A DNA stretch of 64,000 nucleotides from positions 62,001 to 126,000 of the forward strand of contig JAUJYZ010000814.1 in assembly GCA_033675265.1 (NCBI GenBank), in the 5' to 3' direction. This document shows, in pieces, positions 43,731-54,953 of this stretch. The position numbers were made by a program, and so were the translations under genes. Source of the DNA: Actinostola sp. cb2023 (taxonomy: Eukaryota > Cnidaria > Anthozoa > Actiniaria > Actinostolidae). Every line of letters begins with the position of its first letter. Position 1 is the stretch's first letter. The notes under the pieces were generated by a model, which did no database searches, was not told where the DNA came from, and saw only the letters and a program-made list of their open reading frames with translations.

Positions 43731-43770
43731 GCATGCGCGCGTGAGCATCGATCAACCATGACGTCACTCT
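43731..43770 (-). promoter_or_regulatory. Possible promoter elements of the IFITM-like gene
   Basis: ACGCATGCGCGC (about 43730-43741, NRF1-like) and TGACGTCA (about 43759-43766, full CRE palindrome) lie ~270-300 bases upstream of the start codon. The first exon's 5' end is not visible, so the assignment is tentative. Confidence 0.35.
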
Positions 43771-43819
43771 GGTGCGTGCCGAATATTTCCACGGAAAGCT
43801 CACTTCTCTATTTGTTATT

Positions 43820-43972
43820 CTCTACTTTCTCATAGCACATAATGCTTTGCGCCTTGTGGGGTAACACAAAAGAAAATGGTGTTGCATAATTACATGGTTG
43901 ACAGAAAGCTCCCATTTTCTTTTGTATTACCCCGCAAGGCGCAAAGCATTATGTGCTATGAGAAAGTAGAGA
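43820..43972. mobile_element. Foldback MITE, ~150 bp
   Basis: TCTCTACTTTCTCATAGCAC is mirrored by GTGCTATGAGAAAGTAGAGA. Pairing continues through ATAATGCTTTGCGCCTTG and ACAAAAGAAAATGG, giving arms of ~62 bases. Confidence 0.88.
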
Positions 43973-44390
43973 ATTGGTATTAACTAAGCCATTTCAAAAA
44001 ACGTTGAAAAATAGAAGTTCTCTTTTAAGACGATAATCACGACTTCTGTAATATAATCCGTTAATGGTTTCTTCTTCAAATAACTGAAGAGTAGTAAATA
44101 CGCGATCACCCGGTCGATCAAAGGTTATTTTACTTTCGACGATTCCAATCAGTAACCCCCAATTTTATTTGTGGATTTGCGGATGAGATAATCTTGTAAT
44201 GAGATTAAATCCTCGATCGATGACGCCATGAGTAATGCATGCCGGATAGAATGTCAGACCAAATAATCTTTGCGCAAAATAATACATGTATCAGTGCAGG
44301 GACGAGCCAGCTCATGATACTATCGAGCTCTCTGACTGCTGGTTCGGGCACAGGGAGCCCAACAATTTCTTCTGAGGTTAGCGCTATTTT

Positions 44391-44528
44391 GCGCGCGTCT
44401 TTTTAATGGGTTTCCTGTGGTAGAGCGCGCGGAAGATTATATTATTAATTACGTCACAACTTTTAGGACGCACACATTTTGCGAGCGCGCTCTGTACCAC
44501 AGGAAACCCATCAAGAAATGACGCGCGC
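44391..44528. mobile_element. Inverted repeat with TGGGTTTCCTGTGGTAGAGC arms
   Basis: GCGCGCGTCTTTTTAATGGG and TTTCCTGTGGTAGAGCGCGC are mirrored at 44483-44528 (GAGCGCGCTCTGTACCACAG, GAAACCCATCAAGAAATGAC). The CCACAGGAAACCCAT core also occurs near 1134 and, with GC in place of AC, in the 36555-38215 array. Confidence 0.8.
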
Positions 44529-44764
44529 ATGCAAATATATAGATAAAGATTAAATATATATTTATTTATTATCAGATAGATGGTGCCAGCTGGCGCGTTG
44601 TGATTTGCGGTTAGGCGCTTTATCAAGATCGTAATCCGGCAGCGATAGATGTAGCGTAAAGTGCTTTTGCTTTATTTTAAAGATTGTAGATTGAGAAATA
44701 AGCGGCTCATCACCTGGTTTAGTCGCTTACTTAGGCGAGGTTCACTCCACTATGCCCCACCCCC

Positions 44765-45200
44765 TCAGGTTTTGTACTGACTTCTGTATGACCCCTCCCC
44801 CTCGGTCGGGTTTTGTTCTGAGAATTATGTCTGTCCCATTAGGCAACCTTGAGAATCATGCACGCATTATTCATTATTTGCATGGTTCTTCTCTTATATA
44901 TCCTCTGCGAACTCCTCTGCGACCGAATATTTTGTATTGACACCTGTATAACCCCTCCCCCCTCGGTCGGGTTTTGTACTGAGAATTCTGTCTGTCCCAT
45001 TAGGCAACCTTGAGAATCATGCACGCAATATTCATTATTTGCATGGTTCTTCTCTTATATATCCTCTGCGAACTCCTCTGCGACCGAATATTTTGTATTG
45101 ACAGCTGTATAACCCCTCCCCCCTCGGTCGGGTTTTGTACTGGGAAACATGCACGCTTTCATTTCCATGGTTACTCTCTTATATCCTCGGCGACCGAAGG
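44765..45200. repeat. ~190-bp tandem repeat, about 2.4 copies
   Basis: GTTTTGTACTGACTTCTGTA…CCCTCGGTCGGGTTTTG… recurs at about 44930 and 45100 with GTCTGTCCCATTAGGCAACC and CATGGTTCTTCTCTTATATA in the first two units; the third is shortened. Overlapping ORFs on both strands are repeat products. Confidence 0.85.
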
Positions 45201-45602
45201 GTTTTGAAACGTCGTTTCGACAGCTCTATCCAAACTGTCTGCCTCGCTAGGGGACTAAGTCGGTCGAGTACTCAGAGCAGTGTGTGTGGTAGCGTTAATT
45301 GATAGACCTCTTTTGCTTGCCTCTTTCCCATCTCTTGGGAAGAACATTGTTTGTTCAAAGTGTTTTCACATCACAGGTAGCCCACTGAGCTGTGGACTTG
45401 TGGCGAGATTTACAGTAAATGTATGGAGCTTCACAGCGAACTTTGAAAACCATCTAAATAAAATTCTACAAACCCTCAAAGTAGTCCTACTTGTTTATTG
45501 TGTTGTCCTTTGGAATTGTGGGAGGTTTGGAGCCATTCCAATCGATTTTGAGAGAGTTATACTAATAGTTGTTACCCTAAAATTAGAGAATTCTTTAGAG
45601 AT

Positions 45603-46086
45603 GCCTGGTTTTCAGTCCGTTTTGCCTGGTCTTCAGCCCGTTTTGCCTGGTCTTCAGTCCGTTTTGCCTGGTCTTCAGCCCGTTTTGCCTGGTCTTCAGC
45701 CCGTTTTGCCTGGTCTTCAGCCCGTTTTGCCTGGTCTTCAGTCCGTTTTGCCTGGTTTTCAGTCCGTTTTGCCTGGTTTTCAGTCCGTTTTGCCTGGTTT
45801 TCAGTCCGTTTTGCCCGGTTTTCAGCCCGTTTTGCCTGGTTTTCAGTCCGTTTTGCCTGGTTTTCAGTCCGTTTTGCCTGGTTTTCAGCCCGTTTTGCCT
45901 GGTTTTCAGTCCGTTTTGCCTGGTTTTCAGTCCGTTTTGCCTGGTTTTCAGCCCGTTTTGCCTGGTTTTCAGTCCGTTTTGCCTGGTTTTCAGCCCGTTT
46001 TGCCTGTTTTTCAGCCCGTTTTGCCTGGTTTTCAGCCCGTTTTTCCTGGTTTTCAGTCCGCTTTTCCTGGTTTTCAGTCCGTTTTT
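45603..46086. repeat. 21-bp minisatellite, ~23 copies
   Basis: Units are CCTGGTTTTCAGTCCGTTTTG and variants (CTT for TTT, CCC for TCC). The first seven or so units have GGTCTTCAG and the rest GGTTTTCAG. Since 21 is a multiple of three, three long ORFs cross it: plus 45280-46092 (LPGFQSV heptads) and minus 45572-46114 and 45595-46089 (charged AKRTENQ and NGLKTRQ heptads). No flanking domain, splice structure or start context supports translation. Confidence 0.95.
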
Positions 46087-46254
46087 CACTGATATTCCTC
46101 AAATGGCGATGCAAACATGAGGAGCCGCAAGGGGCGTTGTTTCACCGTGAAAACGTATATGATCCCTGTAAGTTGCATTTAAAACTGAGCCCGACGTAAG
46201 CATAATCAAAACGCAAGCACAACGGGATCAAATATTTTCTTCGACGCGCGGGTG

Positions 46255-46380
46255 TACGTCTTACGGGTGTTTTTCGGGAGTCTTTCGGGTGTCTTTAGGG
46301 TGTCCTTCGGGAGTCCTTATCACTTCGGGTGTTTTCCGGGTGTTTTTCGGGAGTCATTGGGTGTCTTTCGGGCACCCGAT
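46255..46380. repeat. Degenerate CGGGTGTCTTT-type repeat
   Basis: TTTCGGGTGTCTTTAGGG, TTCGGGAGTCC and CGGGTGTTTTTCGGGAGTC recur irregularly. Confidence 0.6.
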
Positions 46381-46646
46381 CAAAAGGCTTTCTTCGATGA
46401 TTTCTCTTGAAATTTGATCAATCAAGCTTTATTAAGAAATTGGCTGCTGCGGTTTTCAAAGCAGGAAGTCCCTGATTGCTGGCTGTCAGATTTGAGTAAA
46501 TATTTAACAAACGGATTGAAGGTACGGATTCCGGTTGTCACTATACATTAAACTGTCAGTTTATTTATAGCATTTTTACATCAATGGCCCCATAGAATGC
46601 CTTATTAATTAGTGAATGGTAATTAATTATATACTAGAGCTATTAA

Positions 46647-47135
46647 AGTGCCTATCGCCCCTGTGAGATTGTTTTAAAAATATATTCAATATATTAAAGC
46701 TGAATAGTTGGTGAGTTCAGTATTTTGTGATTTGAACCTTGCGTTTATGAGTTATATAGAGGTTTGAAATCTCAATATGCAAATTTGATGACGTCTATAT
46801 ATACTAAGGAATCATTTATTATACAAAAACGCCCTTGTGCTGATTATTGACATTTGAAAACTTACAGAATATTTTCAGTCTTTATAAATGATTTTATAAA
46901 TTGTTTGCCCATTTCAAAAAATAAGCTCTTCTTGAAAAAGTCTAAATAAGTTATGACAAATTCCTTAGTAGACGTCATCAAATTTGCATATTGAGATTTC
47001 AAACCTCTATAACTCATAAACGCAAGGTTCAAATCACAAAATACTGAACCCACCAACTATTCAGCTTATATTGAATATATTTTTAAAACAATCTCAAAGG
47101 GGTGATTAGCCTGCGATCAAGGGGTGATAGGCACT
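46647..47135. mobile_element. Foldback element with TTAA target duplication
   Basis: The ends are AGTGCCTATCGCCCC and GGGGTGATAGGCACT, flanked by TTAA at 46643-46646 and 47136-47139. Long arms pair through AATATATTCAATATA, GTTCAGTATTTTGTGATTTG and AATTTGATGACGTC. A TTAA site suggests piggyBac- or Kolobok-type mobilisation; the class is inferred. The ORF at 46862-47056 is incidental. Confidence 0.88.
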
Positions 47136-47139
47136 TTAA

Positions 47140-48117
47140 GGGAGGGCTACAGCCTCAGGTCTTCAATTACAAAGACACCACATTTCCATTCTACTCCCTT
47201 CCCCTATGTATTCATTCTACTCACAAAGGCAGTTTCAAAATAAATTCATCTTCCAATCATATCACTAGCTGTCAAAGATGGATAGGGATCTGCCCGGTCG
47301 CGGCATCGTTTCCTTTATAGAGCGTTGCTATGGCAACACATCTAATATATTTTTCAACAATTTCTTCCTCCGTATCAAATAGCGAAGAAAAATGAGACAG
47401 GGAAATTCCGTTCAAAACATGATCTCAGTTTTTTTTGTGTGTCTGTATTCTTCACTATATTGTGCGAGCAGTGGATAGTATATTTGGGCGTCGTCGTCCC
47501 CATCCTTTGCGTTTTCACATAAACGCCGTATACATTCGAAAACGCTCTCCAGAGTAGAGACATTTGAAAATGTTGCCCTATCGAATTAGTGCGGACGGCG
47601 AAAACGGAGGCTATCGAAAACGCTGACGTACGTGGCGCCGTCGCCTCGGTGGGACCAAGAGAAAATAATATTATATTCGCCTGAATCTCTTGTGGACGCA
47701 AGGCCAAAACCCATCGCAATGTCGATGTACGAGTATACGCATTTTCAAACGTTAACGAATACGTGAACGGACGACGGAATTGCGAAACGATTCGAAAATG
47801 CTAGTGTGGATGCTTTCGCTACGTTTTCGATAACGGAGACTTACGATGCATTAGCGTGGCCGGGGCCTTAGAGTGTAAGGGAACTCGAGGATATGGAATT
47901 GTGCAATGTCCTTCACAAGAGTTAATATTTCACTATGATGGGCCTGGAGCGGGCGTAAGTGAAAGTACAATGGTTTCCCATTTGCCATGCTTCCGTCAGA
48001 TCGTTTACCGATGACACAAATATGCTTGCGTCGCTAGCTTTACTCTATAATCGGATTGGGCTAGCTTCTACTCATGCAAGACGGCCGGGATCCGTACATA
48101 CATTTCGATACTTTTTT
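47140..48117. other. Intergenic, decayed repeat, no gene
   Basis: A stretch with CGAAAACG-type repeats (47510-47650 and 47745-47860), ending GTGGCCGGGGCCTTA, resembles a decayed hAT-like element. The ORF at 47375-47719 has no recognised domain. Confidence 0.4.
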
Positions 48118-48955
48118 CGTAATACCAAGAGAAAATGAGGGACAGAGAGTGCATCTTGGGGGTCAAGCTGGGATATGTGAATCGTAGTTGGGCTATTTTT
48201 AGCATGCGGACGTAAAAGAAGACTTACTTCCGTTTCGGTTTGAATGTCAACGTGGTCATATGTTTTGACTGTTTTGTCGATGAAACTAATTCAAAAATGA
48301 AGGAAAATGTTTTTTATTAAGCAGATACTTCGAAAAGGAAAGAGATATACTCAGATTAAAGTGACTCGCTGGGAGAAAATTCGAATTGAAAGACGACGGT
48401 TGTAATTTAATTCAGTAGGTATGTTTTCACTGGGACAATTTATTTGACAGATATCTGTCAGTTTATTTATGTAATCTCTCGTAGCACACAACAGACGTTC
48501 GCTAAAGGACTATAAATTGCAGAGTTTTGAAGAAATTCCCATCGTTTTCGAAATAAATACAGTTTATTTTTTAACGTTCGCCCTCCGCTGTTTGCCGCCT
48601 GAGCTTCTTTGAAATGGCTGTTGAAGTTCGGAGGGTTGTTGCTCGTTCGAAATATGTTGTATTAAATTCAGGTCAATCAGAGCCGTCGTCTTCGCTTTCA
48701 GTATCGGGCTCAAATTCATCGAAAGAATTCCAACTTTTCGAAGTATCTGCTTAATATAAAAACCATTTTCCTTCATTTTTGAATTGGTTTCATCGACAAA
48801 ACAGTCAAAACATATGACCACGTTGACACTCAAACCGAAACGGAAGTAAGTCTTCTTTTACGTCCGCATGCTAAAAATAGCCCAACTACGATTCACATAT
48901 CCCAGCTTGACCCCCAAGATGCACTCTCTGTCCCTCATTTTCTCTTGGTAATACA
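48118..48955. mobile_element. ~840-bp foldback element with ORF-bearing arms
   Basis: AATACCAAGAGAAAATGAGG is mirrored by CCTCATTTTCTCTTGGTAATAC. The arms pair for ~230 bases at high identity, then more weakly. The right arm carries a minus-strand ORF (48564-48833, 89 codons, MSVNVVICFDCFVDETNSKM…); the left arm has the same start region, but frameshifted and stopped early. The protein is not recognised. Confidence 0.88.
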
Positions 48956-49119
48956 AAGGGCCGAATACAAAGGGATATTCAGGCCAAGGGGCATCTGATC
49001 CCCTCATCTGCCAACCGTGACACGCCCTCGCGCGCGCTCACTGAATCATTCACACAAGACCACGTTGTTCGTTCCTCCATGTTTTCATTATGCATGAGCC
49101 ATGCACTATAGGCTCACCT

Positions 49120-49240
49120 GCATGAAAGAAAAGAAATTAAGAAGAAAACAGAGAGAAAGAGAGAAAGAAGGAAGGAAGGGAAGAAAGAAACAGAAAAAGA
49201 ACGAAGGAAACAAATAAAACAAAGAAATAAAGGAAAGAAA
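49120..49240. repeat. Purine-rich GAAA/GGAA tract
   Basis: An imperfect AAGAAAGAAAGGAAGG-like low-complexity tract. Confidence 0.85.
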
Positions 49241-50074
49241 AATGGTGCATTATTTAACTTTGTTCATTCAGTATTTCAAGCCGGAGACGATATACAATTT
49301 AACCCACTTTCATCTCATTTGATTATGTTTTTTTGTTGAATGGTTTAAATATTCACAGTCTGGAAAGATAACAATTAGCTCTTTAATTTGATATTGTCAA
49401 AAATCTGATAAACTCGCAGCATGTGGAATATATAGATGATTTAAAGTCATCTTATAGATGTGCAATTATGCCGCAACAATCTATAATGGTCGTTCTTCAT
49501 AATTCGTCCAATACTGCGCTTTTGAGCTTTTTTTTTAGGAAAGGGCTATATAAAATTAAAATTATTAGTATTCTCACATATATAAAAAAATTAAAAAAGA
49601 GTTGGACTTGATAAAGTAACAGAATGGTTCCGGCCAGAGGTGGTCGCCTAGCTATTGGAGGCTTAATGATTCTTACTGTTTGACATAGATCAGTAAGGAA
49701 GAGAATTATGTGTAAATTCGACACATTTATTTACCGATTCTTTTGATTCCACACAATTAAAAAAATAAAAAATACAATATTGTCAATATTGTCTCAGCTG
49801 TGCCTCATTTCTTCAATTTTAAAAGCTTATAAAATACAATATAATAAAATCTCCTTCACACCTCCCCGTCACTTATTTTCCAGAGTACGTAGTACCGTAA
49901 AGTTCCGAAAGTAGCGACCCCCCTAAAGTAACAGCAAAAATTGATGCTTGCTACCCATATTCTAACCAACATCCTAAGGGTTCAGCCTATATTATACAAT
50001 GTCCACTGTATGTGATAGTTAAAATATGAGCAGGAGACGTTTTATGGGCATTTAAATGATGCCCAGTAAAGGTT
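49241..50074. other. AT-rich intergenic sequence, no gene seen
   Basis: Short ORFs at 49423 and 49497 are in AT-rich DNA and match nothing recognisable. Confidence 0.5.
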
Positions 50075-50565
50075 GCGGATGCGAATATTTTAACTTCCAT
50101 ATCAAATCCAACGATCTGTATACAGCTATTTCAAAAAAGGTTGTCTCGTGTTTCCGTGCGTATTGCACATTGCGTATTGCACTTTGCGTATTGCTTTGTG
50201 TATTCGATGATTGAAATGCGTCTTAGGTGTATAAAACAGTCATGCCGCCACCATATATATAGTGATGGGCTTCGATGGAAAGTTATTTGGCTTGTCGGCA
50301 TATTCAGTGAGCTCAGTGAGTAGAAAAATGATTCTCAGTATAATCATATGCAAAACGCAATGTGCAATGCGCACGAGACGTTTTTTGAAATAGCTGTAAC
50401 TGGATGTTTTACTCTAACGAATTTTGATGATAGGAAGCAGTGACTGCATGCGAATATCAAAGATAAAGTTGAATGCAAATCAGGACAAATCTCATACTTG
50501 TTACGCTCATGATTTCAATAAATAATTGTATTTTGCTCATGAATTATTCATGATTGATAAAGGTT
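50075..50565 (+). mobile_element. Dispersed repeat copy 3, interrupted by a MITE
   Basis: GCGAATATTTTAACTTCC, ATCCAACGAT, then (after the insert) CTGGATGTTTTACTC, GATAGGAAGCAG, AAGTTGAATGCAAATCAGGA and CTCATGAATTATTCATGA follow the order of the repeat at 10688-10945. The MITE at 50123-50396 splits it at a point where the other copy is continuous. Confidence 0.75.
50123..50396. mobile_element. TA-flanked MITE (CAGCTATTTCAAAAAA ends)
   Basis: CAGCTATTTCAAAAAAGG… at the left and TTTTTTGAAATAGCTG at the right are bounded by TA (50121-50122, 50397-50398). Subterminal GCGTATTGCACATTGCG is mirrored by CGCAATGTGCAATGCGC. Non-coding; Tc1/mariner-like by TA duplication (inferred). Confidence 0.88.
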
Positions 50566-51259
50566 GTTTTATAAACCCGTTCAATGTTTTGTTTCAAATG
50601 CAAAATAGATTTTATTTTTAAAACAGTTTCTTTGTGAAATTAAGCTTTCTTCAATATCAATAAGCACATTGGGAGTTTCTGCAAATATGTGTCCAACTCT
50701 GGAAATATCAAGGTTAAATAATTAATACCACAAACAAAGTCCATCTATCTGTAACTGTTTTTGTTTTGTTAGTTTGTATGTGTAAAAAATGTTCTTTTTT
50801 TAAATAAAATAATAATAAAAATTCTCACTTTTCATCTGCGAGCTTTAATATATTTGCTAAAGGTATAGCTTATGCAATTAGTTACTACTGCTATCCTTTA
50901 CCATTTGTAATTTTTTATTTTCCTTTGGTAAGAAGTAGTATTAAACTTAAACTTATTAGAATAATCTGTGGCTTAATTTTATAATCCTCTTGGCCATAAA
51001 ACTGTTTTGAAAGCAGCTTTATATATAAGCAAATTTTCATGAAAATAACTAAGCTTGGTTCGTATAGTGAACTTCTTACTCAAGTATGTCAAGGACTGAG
51101 ATTGTTGGGAGTCGTGATGTGTTATACAATCCCTAAAAGTATACATAAATCCTCTAAGAGATCTATCGGTCCATGGTATTTTTGGCAATGATTGTAGCTA
51201 CATGTATAAAAAATAATAATAATACTATTAAATAACTTTATTTAAGTGTCAATAAATAT
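50566..51259. other. AT-rich intergenic sequence with one unassigned ORF
   Basis: The minus-strand ORF 50979-51188 (69 codons, LTYLSKKFTIRTKLSYFHEN within) has a protein-like composition but no family I recognise. It could be a decayed transposon fragment. Confidence 0.35.
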
Positions 51260-51261
51260 TA

Positions 51262-51754
51262 CAGTATGGACACTCAAACCGTGAACACTTAGGTTTTTTC
51301 TAACACATATACAGCTAATTGCATAATCGTTGTCGGGTCGAAAATCATGAAAGCTATGACCAAAAGGAATTCTGGGAAATTAAAACTCTCAAATAACACC
51401 GTCAAATCATCGACCTTTTTATCCAGACTTGTAGGATCTTAGTTAAATAGCTCATATACCTTCAAAACTACGAGAACAATGAATATATATGTATGTAATG
51501 TGGCTCATGAACTGATTTCCCATCCATCCTTGCGGTCTCAGCTTCTATGATTTATGATTTTCGACCCGACAACGATTATGCAATTAGCTATATATAAATT
51601 ATCGATTGAGCAAATTGATCAGAAAAATGATTTATTTTGATCACTAAGTGTATTTAAACTCAATGTTCCATTTGAGAGGCTATATATGAGGCAATAGAAA
51701 GTTTGGGAAAAAAAAGTTTGAAAAAAAGTGTTCACGGTTCGAGTGTCCACACTG
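51262..51754. mobile_element. TA-flanked foldback MITE, ~490 bp
   Basis: CAGTATGGACACTCAAACCG is mirrored by CGGTTCGAGTGTCCACACTG, with TA at 51260-51261 and 51755-51756. Inner arms pair through GCATAATCGTTGTCGGGTCG and CGACCCGACAACGATTATGC. CAGT…ACTG ends with TA fit Tc1/mariner-type MITEs. Confidence 0.9.
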
Positions 51755-51954
51755 TAAATACATAGCGGACTAAAGAGTCTACTAATTGAGGACACTACAC
51801 AAGTACCAATATTAACCAATGAGAAGCATTAGTATTAGTATGTGTGTAAGCATATATATTGACTCTGAAAAGCCCTCAGGGACGAGTTAATAAAGTATGT
51901 ACGCGTTACAAAGGAAAATAAAGTTTGGAAAATCAATGAGGATTATTAGAAATC

Positions 51955-52065
51955 GAGAAAGAACTAAGGGTAAAAGGGCACACCATCCGCCTCCTGGAAG
52001 ACCAGTTTCAACTGAAGGGGTTACGGACGTTAAATATAATACCTTTATCTTTAATGCATATGTAG
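51955..52065 (+). mobile_element. SINE tail fragment
   Basis: GCACACCATCCGCCTCCTGG…AGTTTCAACTGAAGGGGTTA…GACGTTAAATATAATACC resembles the tail of the tRNA-derived SINE at 59225-59470 (GTGTACCGTCTGTCCCCTTG…GATGTTAAATATTGATG). It is diverged and lacks the tRNA head. Confidence 0.45.
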
Positions 52066-52129
52066 CTGCAGGGCAGTTAGAATTAATAATAATAAAAAGG
52101 GATGGATTTACATAGAGTAATATAATCAT

Positions 52130-53935
52130 CATGCAGAATATAGGACTAATTTAATTGAGAGCTAATTGACATTACATTTTGATATATTATTCTGCATGGA
52201 ATATAGGAACAAATTGTCTTGCATGGCACATTATATAAATCATTCATAAACTAGATGATTATTCTTATGTAGACTTGTACACCACATTAGATAGACAAGT
52301 GATAGTACTTGGGAAACAGATTTCATCTTGCATCACTTGTGTCTGTATTAGCAGAATAGTCCACCAGGAAACACAAACGACTATTCAGTAATGTTCTGTA
52401 AGAGTGATTGTTGACTTGCATTGAAGCCACAACCTTTCAGAACTGCAAATATTCCTTGACAACAATTTGCTATATACTATAAGATTAACTCCAGAAGTAT
52501 CTATCAATCTCATTAAAAAGTAGACAATTATTAGTAATATTTGCTAATCAGACAGCTAGTATATATATATTATATATATTGGACTTGCAGAATAATTTCT
52601 TAAAAGCACTAACTCTGTATACTATAGTAGGCTGTTCCATTGGCATAAACTGACAGATAGAGCATTGCTATTTCCTGAAACATTATACTCAGAGTCTGTG
52701 TGTATTTGCATTCACTAGTCATTGGGATGGAATTTTTGGATGACAAATCTTCAACCCACGTAGAAAATTCTTGATTGATTAAACGACTTTTGTTGACCAT
52801 TGGCCTCCATTCAACCGTGAAATGCTTTCGTGAATTTTCGACTACATTATTGTGATATATGGTTTAGAAATTGATCGAGTCTAATATAAGGATATACTGT
52901 AGTTCTATCCGACATAAAAATAAGTACAAACGAGTTTTGAATGGTATCATGCTCAACATATTTCGGAAAGCCAACCAAGTGTTCGAAGGTCATCGTTCGA
53001 AAAAGCCAACTCAATGCTAAAGAATGCCTGATCTAAATAATTGATTTCATCTTTTTCGAAAACAAAGATTATCAAACTAGAAAAAGTTAGGACAAAAGCG
53101 GATTTTTGACACCAAGAAATTAATTATGTAAGAAGAATAGAAACTGGAGATTGCATTTTCTAATACTGTGAATAACTTCCAGAGGGAAGTGACTCTCATT
53201 TGTAACAACAAGAATAAAGGCTTTGAATTGTGTTATAGATATATGGCATTCGAGTAGAAACAACTCGAAGTTGTGAAGTCAAGCGTAGTGGACGTGCAAT
53301 GTTGTAGCTTATATAAACAACGGTTTAAAACGTAATACAAATCATCTTTTTTTATTTCATCGACACGAAGCTTTTACAATCTTATTCATTGTGGTATAAA
53401 GCAAATATAAAAGTTGAAGCGAGCAAAACAATACCAAAATTTGAATTTATATGGTTCGTCGATCACTTCTTGATCGATTAGAGCATGTACATGTACGTTA
53501 TTTGACGCTCCTTCATATATTTTATCATAATTTTTACAAATTTCAAATTATGACTAGAATATATCGGACAAAAATGTAACATACTTAAATGTACAAAACG
53601 ATAACAAACTTTAACGCTGGACCCATCGGTCCTGTAAGGTAATTACGAGAGCACAAACACAAAATATACAAGCATAGCTTCGTTTCCTGAGCACAACAAA
53701 CACTTTCACATTGACCAACAAGACTATTTTTCAAAACTTTGACTTCCACTTTGCTTTTTATTCAAAAAATAGCGTCTTGTATCATTTAAGTGGTGCTTTG
53801 TCGACTAAAACATAACTTACTTGAAAAGGAAAGTTCTACAAATTGCTTGATCTTGAAGTATTCCAAGAACAGAGGATACAAAATGTCAGTCAGTTTTGAA
53901 CCAGAGTCCTAGAAACTAGTTTCTAGTAGTCGACT
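52130..53935. other. Non-coding, AT-rich; probable NHERF-like 3' UTR at the right side
   Basis: No gene seen. On the minus strand, AATAAA polyadenylation-type hexamers occur at about 53757-53762 and 53346-53351, downstream of the NHERF-like stop. Confidence 0.45.
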
Positions 53936-54775
53936 TTACATTGAATTGATGGCATTAACTTTGTTAGCCCAGCCCTCGCCAGATGTCTTGGCTTGTCGTC
54001 GTTTGTTACCACTGGGTCTCGCAGACTTCATGTCGAACACTAGGCCACTGTTATCAGCGGGTTTAGCGGGATCCTCAGCTTTTGGAGGCTCGATTTCAGC
54101 GGGTTCAGCTACAGCAGGAGGTGGTGACGATTCCGGTTGCTCCGATGGCTTCTCTTGCTCATCCAATACACTGTTTAACTCTTTCACTTCTTCGGGTGTA
54201 GTGTCGGCTGGTTCGTCGGCCGCTGTGGTGTCGATCGTGTCTGCTGGAGGAGCATCGTCATGAGCTGGAGCATCTTCATGATCCTTGGTAACGATAACAG
54301 GGGGCGGTGTACTCTCTTCTATCGCGGCCGGCTCGCTTTCCACGACTTTTTCATGAACAACTTCCGCCACTTCTGGCGTAGCGTCGCCATTAGCTATGAC
54401 TGGAGCAGGCTCTTCTTCTTTCTTCGGTACTACGGTTGCTAAATTCGCCATATCGATCGTACACTCTCGGTTGTTTTCCTTCAAGTAAGCAAGCGTTTCT
54501 TTATCACAGACCAGCAATGTCGTTTCAGAGGGACTCAACTTGATCAACCCGACCACATCTCCGTGAGTTTTATTTTCCACATTCTGGCCATTGACTTCGA
54601 TAACTTTGTCTCCTTCTCGTAGGCCTCCAAGTTCGGCCGGACTGTCCTTGTCAACAGCGCTGATTGTCTGTCCTGGTTGATTCTTGTCCCCATGTAGGTT
54701 GAACCCATATCCTTTATCTCCCTTTAGAAGGTGAGCTAGACGAGGGACAGAGACGTTGTTGATATCATACGCCAT
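53936..54775 (-). CDS. NHERF1-like: NHERF-like scaffold with one PDZ domain and ezrin-binding-like tail (279 aa, single exon)
   Basis: The PDZ domain covers about residues 9-95: the carboxylate-binding loop GYGF at 22-25, SPAELGGLREGDKVIEVNG at 45-63, and His71 at the first position of helix B, which predicts a class I (S/T-x-hydrophobic) ligand preference. PRLAHLLKGDKGYGFNLHGD and LLVCDKETLAYLKE are close to vertebrate NHERF PDZ domains. Residues 115-250 are acidic, Pro/Ala/Glu-rich and probably disordered. The C terminus, KRRQAKTSGEGWANKVNAIN plus SM, has the basic-then-Trp layout of the NHERF tail that binds ERM proteins. Vertebrate NHERF1/2 have two PDZ domains and ~330-360 aa, so this is a one-PDZ version. 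The start is the first ATG of the frame, with an out-of-frame leader upstream. NHERF proteins link transporters and receptors to cortical actin; that role is inferred here. Confidence 0.88.
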   Translation of the reverse strand: MAYDINNVSVPRLAHLLKGDKGYGFNLHGDKNQPGQTISAVDKDSPAELGGLREGDKVIEVNGQNVENKTHGDVVGLIKLSPSETTLLVCDKETLAYLKENNRECTIDMANLATVVPKKEEEPAPVIANGDATPEVAEVVHEKVVESEPAAIEESTPPPVIVTKDHEDAPAHDDAPPADTIDTTAADEPADTTPEEVKELNSVLDEQEKPSEQPESSPPPAVAEPAEIEPPKAEDPAKPADNSGLVFDMKSARPSGNKRRQAKTSGEGWANKVNAINSM

Positions 54776-54953
54776 TTGGAACGACTTGAAGAGAAAATCT
54801 ATACAGTATTATCGTTCGCTTCTAAGGCCTATGTCCAAATGAGCCACGCACACAACGATATGATACTCGCGAAGTGACGAAATTCATCAAAACGCAAACA
54901 CACACCGGGGTCCGTTCGCCGTGAAATTTGATGCATCTTTGCGTGCAATATTG

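Noticed and set aside
50979..51188. 69-codon minus-strand ORF as a possible reverse transcriptase or transposase piece
   Set aside because: No catalytic motif is visible and there is no supporting flank; left as unassigned.
53946..54442. Plus-strand ORFs opposite the NHERF-like gene
   Set aside because: Antisense shadows of a GC-richer coding region; the minus frame has the PDZ domain.
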